Assembly (NCBI GenBank): GCA_900317325.1
Contig: ONGE01000020.1
Coordinates: 1-64,000 of the forward strand
Length of the DNA stretch: 64,000 bases
Direction: 5' to 3'
Source: an uncultured Prevotellaceae bacterium
GTDB taxonomy: Bacteria; Bacteroidota; Bacteroidia; Bacteroidales; Muribaculaceae
The position numbers were made by a program, and so were the translations under genes. Position 1 is the first letter of the stretch; every line of letters begins with the position of its first letter. Under the pieces are notes generated by a model that was not told the origin of the DNA, ran no database searches, and worked only from the letters and a program-made list of their open reading frames with translations. Positions 59,703-64,000 of the stretch are shown piece after piece.

Positions 59703-62700
59703 ATGAAAAAACAATTAGCACTGTTGGCCGCCCTGGCAATCGCCTGCGGAGCACCGGCTGGGATGACATCGTTCCCCAGCACGGGTTTCACAGCCGAGGC
59801 CCAGGCCAACAAAGTCTCTGGCGTCATACGTGACGCCCAAGGTGAGCCCCTCATCGGTGCGACCGTCAAGGTCAAGGGTACCAATCGCGGTACCGCCACC
59901 GATGTCGACGGCAAGTATTCAATCAACGCCAACCGAGGCGACGTCCTCATCGTGTCCTACATCGGCAGCAAGCCCATGGAAGTAACCGTGGGTAGCGGTG
60001 TCATGGACATCGACATGCAGGCCAACGACCAAGTCCTCGACGAGGTTGTTGTAACCGCACTCGGTATCCGCAAGGACAAGAAGTCGCTGGGTTATGCAGT
60101 CGACGACTTGAAGGCCGATGAGCTGATGCGCAACAAGAGCGCCAACGCCATCAACTCCCTCTCGGGTAAGATTGCTGGTGTAAACATCACCCAGTCCTCT
60201 GGTGCTGCCGGTTCGGGCGCCCAGATCATCCTGCGTGGTGGTACCTCTGTTGCCGAGAACCGCGACTCTCAGCCGCTGTTCGTTGTGGATGGTGTCATCT
60301 ACGACAACTCGGCAGGTATTGTCGGCAACTCGGCATTCGACGGTATGATGAACAGTGCAACCACTTCTTCCAACCGTGTGATGGATATCAACCCCGAGGA
60401 TATCGAGAGCATGTCAATCCTGAAGGGCCCGGCCGCATCGGCGCTCTACGGTTCGCGTGCTGCCAACGGTGTTGTGATGATCACCACCAAGAAAGGTAAG
60501 GAAGGCCACACCGAGATTAGCTTCTCGGGTAAGATGATTGCCTCGATGGTCAAGGACCTGCCCAAGACCCAGAATCAGTTCGTGCGCGGTTACATGACCG
60601 ACATGTACAACGACGCTGGCAAGTGGACCGGTCTTGAGATCAAGGACGACAGCTACAACTCATGGGGTCCCAAGCAGAATGTTCCCTTCTATGACAACCT
60701 GAAGAACTTCTTCGATACGGGTATCATCTGGGACACCAACCTGAGCGTTAGCGGTGGTACTGCCAACAACAACTTCTTCCTGAGCGGTTCATTCTACGAT
60801 CAGGACGGTATCGTTCCCACCACGGGCTACACCAAGACGACCTTCCGCTTCAACGGTGAGCAGAAGGTGGGCAAGTTCACCTTCGGCGCCAACGCTGCCT
60901 ACAGTGATGCCCGCACGGTGAAGACCCTGACTGGTGCTGCGCTCTACGGTTCCAGTGGTACTGGTGCCCTCTATGCAGCCTACAACTGGGCTCCCAGCGA
61001 TGACATGCGCCACTACCTCAACGACGACGGCACGCGCTATCGCATGTTCGGTGACCAGTTCCAGCCCTGGGACGAGCGCGACAACCCCTACTGGATTGTC
61101 AACAAGAACAAGATGACCGATGACACCGAGCGTTTCACCGGTAACTTCAATGTGAAGTGGGATATCTTCGACTGGTGGTGGCTGAGCTACCGCATGGGTG
61201 TCGACAGCTATACCACCCAGAGCCACAACGAGATCGCTCCCGGTGGCGCCATCAAGCAGATCTGGCAGCGCGGTATGTTGAGTGACAACATGTACAAGTA
61301 TCGCTACCTGAGCAACAACTTGATGTCGAACTGGAACAAGCAGTTCGGTGACTTCAACATCAACCTGATGTTGGGTGGATCGACCGACTACACCAAGACC
61401 CGTCGCGACTATGAGTCGGCTTGGAACTTCGCAGTAGCTAACTTCTTCAGCTACGAGAACGCCAGCGATGCCGACAAGAAGTTCTCGCACGGCAGCAGCA
61501 AGAAGCGCATGGTATCGGCCTTCGGTGAGTTCCGCATCGACTGGCGCAACGCCATCTTCCTGACTGTTACCGGCCGTAACGACTGGGATTCGACCCTGCC
61601 CAAGGACAACTGGAGCTACTTCTATCCCAGCGTGAGCGGCGCTATCGCCTTCACCGAGCTCTTCCGTGAGAGCCTGCCCGACTGGTTCTCATTCGGTAAG
61701 ATCCGTGCCAGCTGGGCCGAGGTAGGTAAGGGTACCAACCCCTATGTTACCAACACCTATCTGTGGCCTGTGGGCACCTACCTGGAGGGTATGGTCGGTC
61801 TGGGTAACACATGGACCCGCGGTAACCCCTATCTGAAGCCCGAGCGCACCCGTTCGACCGAGGTTGGTCTGGAGTTGCGCTTCATCCAGAACCGCTTGAA
61901 ATTTGATGTGGCTTACTACACCAACAACTCGTTTGACCTGATTCTGCAACCCCGTGGCCCGCAGTCAACCGGTTACATCTTCTGCTCGGTTAACTCTGGT
62001 GACGTTTACAACAAGGGTCTTGAGATCAGCCTGAGCGGTACCCCCGTTCAGCGCGAGAACTTCATTTGGGAAACCGGTATCAATGTCTATGGCAACCGTG
62101 GCACCGTGGGTGACCTGGTTAACGGTATCGACGTTATGTACCTGACCGACGTACAGTATGGTGGCGCCAAGGCTGCCAGCTACAACCATGGCAACTTCAT
62201 GGGTATCGACGGTACCAAGTGGAACCGCACCAGCGATGGCAAGCTCATCCTCGACAAGAACGGCTTCCCCACCACCGACAGCAAGGCCTATGAGGTCGGC
62301 GACCGTGAGGCCAAGTTCCAGGGTGGTTGGAACAACACCTTCACCTTCTTCAAAAACTGGACCTTCAACATGTTGTGGGAGTTCCGTTATGGCGGCGACG
62401 TCTTCAACGGCACCAAGTATGCCATGTCGATGAGCGGCGTGAGCAAGCTCAGCGGCGACTGGCGCAACGAGTCCCTCACCATCGATGGTGTGATCGACAC
62501 CGGTAACAAGGATGCTAACGGCAATCCTATCTATCAGGACGTGAGCAACACCTGGACTGCTGACAAGAACTATACCTTCAACGGCAACGAGACCAGTGGC
62601 TACAACATCATCAAGAGCTACTACACCGGTGCTTACAACTACGAGGTTCGCAACTGGATCACCTACGTGAAGAGCCTGCGCCTGCGCACCATCTCGCTGA

Positions 62701-63470
62701 CCTACGATGTTCCCCGCACCCTGCTGGCCCGCACCAAGTACATCAAGCGTGCTGCCATCACGGCTTCGGCCAACAACCTGTTGCTGTTCACCAACTACGA
62801 CGGTGATCCCGAGGTAGCTGCTTCGGGTGCCGGTATCGGTGGTTCGTCTTCGGTAGGCTTCGACTACTGCGGTGTTCCCGCTACCCGTTCCTATGCTATC
62901 GGCGTTAACCTCGTCTTCGGTACCGACCTCACTGCTCCCGCTCGCGTGAACACTGCCGAGCTCGAGCTCCTCAACGGCCAGATCAACGACCTGCGCAACC
63001 AGATGGCTAACGCTCAGAACGCCAGCAACGCCCGCATCGCACAGCTCGAGAGCGACCTCGCTGCTGCCAACCGTGCACTGGCCAACTGCAAGAACGACCT
63101 GAATGCTGCCAAGAACAAGCCCGCAACTGTAGTTGACAACAGCAAGCAGTACATGAACGTGCTCGTTCACTTCCCCGTGAACAAGACCGCCATCGGTGCC
63201 GATCAGCGTCCCAACGTTGAGCGCATCGCTGCTTACATGAAGAGCCATCCCGAGGCTACCTGCGAAATCAAGGGTTACGCTTCGCCCGAGGGCAATCAGG
63301 ACAACAATATCAAGCTCGCTAACGGCCGTGCCGCCAGCGTGAAGGATATGCTCGTCAAGAAGTATGGTATCGCTGCCAACCGCATCAAAGCCGATGGCCA
63401 GGGTATCAGCAAGATGTTTGACGAATTGAGCTGGAACCGTGTTTCCATCTGCGAAATCATCGTTAAGTAA
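59703..63470 (+). CDS. SusC/RagA TonB-linked outer-membrane transporter fused to a coiled coil and OmpA domain (second copy)
   Basis: A 1255-residue protein with the same order as the copy at 55404: signal peptide, CarboxypepD_reg-like domain (about 38-115, SGVIRDAQGEPLIGATVKV), plug with TonB-type LDEVVVTALGIRKD, barrel, coiled coil (about 1084-1140, INDLRNQMANAQNASNAR) and OmpA domain (about 1147-1255). By direct comparison 90 of the last 109 residues match the first copy, far more than in the barrel. ATG 59703 is chosen. The next gene encodes its SusD. Confidence 0.93.
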   Translation: MKKQLALLAALAIACGAPAGMTSFPSTGFTAEAQANKVSGVIRDAQGEPLIGATVKVKGTNRGTATDVDGKYSINANRGDVLIVSYIGSKPMEVTVGSGVMDIDMQANDQVLDEVVVTALGIRKDKKSLGYAVDDLKADELMRNKSANAINSLSGKIAGVNITQSSGAAGSGAQIILRGGTSVAENRDSQPLFVVDGVIYDNSAGIVGNSAFDGMMNSATTSSNRVMDINPEDIESMSILKGPAASALYGSRAANGVVMITTKKGKEGHTEISFSGKMIASMVKDLPKTQNQFVRGYMTDMYNDAGKWTGLEIKDDSYNSWGPKQNVPFYDNLKNFFDTGIIWDTNLSVSGGTANNNFFLSGSFYDQDGIVPTTGYTKTTFRFNGEQKVGKFTFGANAAYSDARTVKTLTGAALYGSSGTGALYAAYNWAPSDDMRHYLNDDGTRYRMFGDQFQPWDERDNPYWIVNKNKMTDDTERFTGNFNVKWDIFDWWWLSYRMGVDSYTTQSHNEIAPGGAIKQIWQRGMLSDNMYKYRYLSNNLMSNWNKQFGDFNINLMLGGSTDYTKTRRDYESAWNFAVANFFSYENASDADKKFSHGSSKKRMVSAFGEFRIDWRNAIFLTVTGRNDWDSTLPKDNWSYFYPSVSGAIAFTELFRESLPDWFSFGKIRASWAEVGKGTNPYVTNTYLWPVGTYLEGMVGLGNTWTRGNPYLKPERTRSTEVGLELRFIQNRLKFDVAYYTNNSFDLILQPRGPQSTGYIFCSVNSGDVYNKGLEISLSGTPVQRENFIWETGINVYGNRGTVGDLVNGIDVMYLTDVQYGGAKAASYNHGNFMGIDGTKWNRTSDGKLILDKNGFPTTDSKAYEVGDREAKFQGGWNNTFTFFKNWTFNMLWEFRYGGDVFNGTKYAMSMSGVSKLSGDWRNESLTIDGVIDTGNKDANGNPIYQDVSNTWTADKNYTFNGNETSGYNIIKSYYTGAYNYEVRNWITYVKSLRLRTISLTYDVPRTLLARTKYIKRAAITASANNLLLFTNYDGDPEVAASGAGIGGSSSVGFDYCGVPATRSYAIGVNLVFGTDLTAPARVNTAELELLNGQINDLRNQMANAQNASNARIAQLESDLAAANRALANCKNDLNAAKNKPATVVDNSKQYMNVLVHFPVNKTAIGADQRPNVERIAAYMKSHPEATCEIKGYASPEGNQDNNIKLANGRAASVKDMLVKKYGIAANRIKADGQGISKMFDELSWNRVSICEIIVK

Positions 63471-63502
63471 TGATCAACTGACTTTAAAAAACAGATATAA
63501 TT

Positions 63503-64000
63503 ATGAAACTTTTCAAATCAATTATACTGTGCGGCTTGGGCGCTGCGATGTTATCGCTGACCTCTTGCAACGACTGGCTTGACGTGAACGTTGACCCCGA
63601 TAGCCCTTCGGCCGAGTCCACAACCTACGACCAGCGTCTGGCGCACATTCAGTTTTATACCAACAGCGGTCTGCAGTTTGGTGCATGGCGCACCACGATG
63701 GCTATGGGTGACTGGACCCGCAGCAGCAGCAATGGTGGTACTTATATGCAGGCCTCTTATTGGCATCCCGTTGATGGTCAGGTAACTACCGTCTATCAGT
63801 GGTGGTTTGTTGGCGCTTATGCCAACGTGCCCGACATGATCGCTAAGGCCGAGGCCGCCGAGAACTGGCAGTTTGCCGGTGCCGGTTATCTGATCAAGGC
63901 TTATGGCTTCATGGCCATGGCCGACCTCTACGGTGAGATGCCTTACACCCAGGCAGGTGCTGAGCCCGCTACCCCCGAGTATGACACGGGCAAGACCATC
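63503..64000 (+). CDS. SusD-like lipoprotein, 5' part (runs off the window)
   Basis: The first 166 codons are present. The signal peptide and lipobox (MLSLTSC, C22) are followed by DWLDVNVDPDSPSAESTTYDQ and a helical region with GAGYLIKAYGFMAMADLYGE, as in the SusD-like_2 branch. The first 29 bases, including ATG, are identical to the first SusD gene although the mature proteins differ, so the signal region was copied between the two loci. No stop is seen before 64000. Confidence 0.9.
   Translation, partial: MKLFKSIILCGLGAAMLSLTSCNDWLDVNVDPDSPSAESTTYDQRLAHIQFYTNSGLQFGAWRTTMAMGDWTRSSSNGGTYMQASYWHPVDGQVTTVYQWWFVGAYANVPDMIAKAEAAENWQFAGAGYLIKAYGFMAMADLYGEMPYTQAGAEPATPEYDTGKTI

Overview
The window reads as a Bacteroidales chromosome, probably Muribaculaceae- or Prevotella-like. 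The evidence is two SusC/SusD pairs, a DUF4491 protein, an extended IspG, a CstA carbon-starvation permease, dockerin-type repeats on secreted proteins, almost no Shine-Dalgarno sequences, and at least nineteen copies of the Bacteroidetes -7 promoter element TAnnTTTG placed just upstream of genes. Core genes are GC-rich (many codons end in C or G). The species cannot be fixed from the sequence alone.

Layout. 0.2-7.8 kb is a forward run of housekeeping and envelope genes: DUF4491, a dockerin-tagged phosphoesterase, trmD, a FtsB/DivIC protein, a membrane protein, coaX, an outer-membrane barrel, lptC and a CorC/HlyC-type transporter. tRNA-Asp follows, then two tandem secreted Omp28-like proteins with CxxC motifs and C-terminal dockerins, tRNA-Pro, aspS, a Nif3 protein, a zinc-ribbon protein, a possible structured RNA, a GYF-domain membrane protein and an EamA transporter. 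18.4-23.3 kb is a reverse operon of a VTC-domain polyphosphate-polymerase-like protein, DUF4956, DUF2490 and two Cthe_2159-type carbohydrate-binding proteins. 23.6-32.4 kb holds DUF4923, a LOG-family protein, rpoN, a PAP2-like protein, ispG, a DUF4369 lipoprotein and comM (yifB).

32.4-43.7 kb is an AT-rich accessory island directly behind comM. It contains small unknown genes, an IS1595 transposase, a WG-repeat protein, a multidomain TIR protein and a DUF4143 ATPase. It is interrupted by three decayed copies of comM sequence, a perfect 30-bp inverted repeat, a 24-bp inverted repeat and a diverged direct repeat of about 270 bp. The simplest reading is repeated insertion or recombination at the comM 3' end.

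43.8-53.4 kb returns to chromosomal genes: a membrane protein, an acyl-CoA synthetase, a secreted repeat protein, a GH3 hydrolase beside an LD-carboxypeptidase (likely peptidoglycan turnover), an unknown anchored protein, nadK, a PhzF protein and cstA. 53.6-64 kb holds two divergent SusC/SusD systems. Both SusC proteins carry an extra C-terminal coiled coil and OmpA-like peptidoglycan-binding domain, and the second SusD runs off the window. Spacers between ordinary genes repeatedly carry locus-specific tandem repeats of period 7 or 9.
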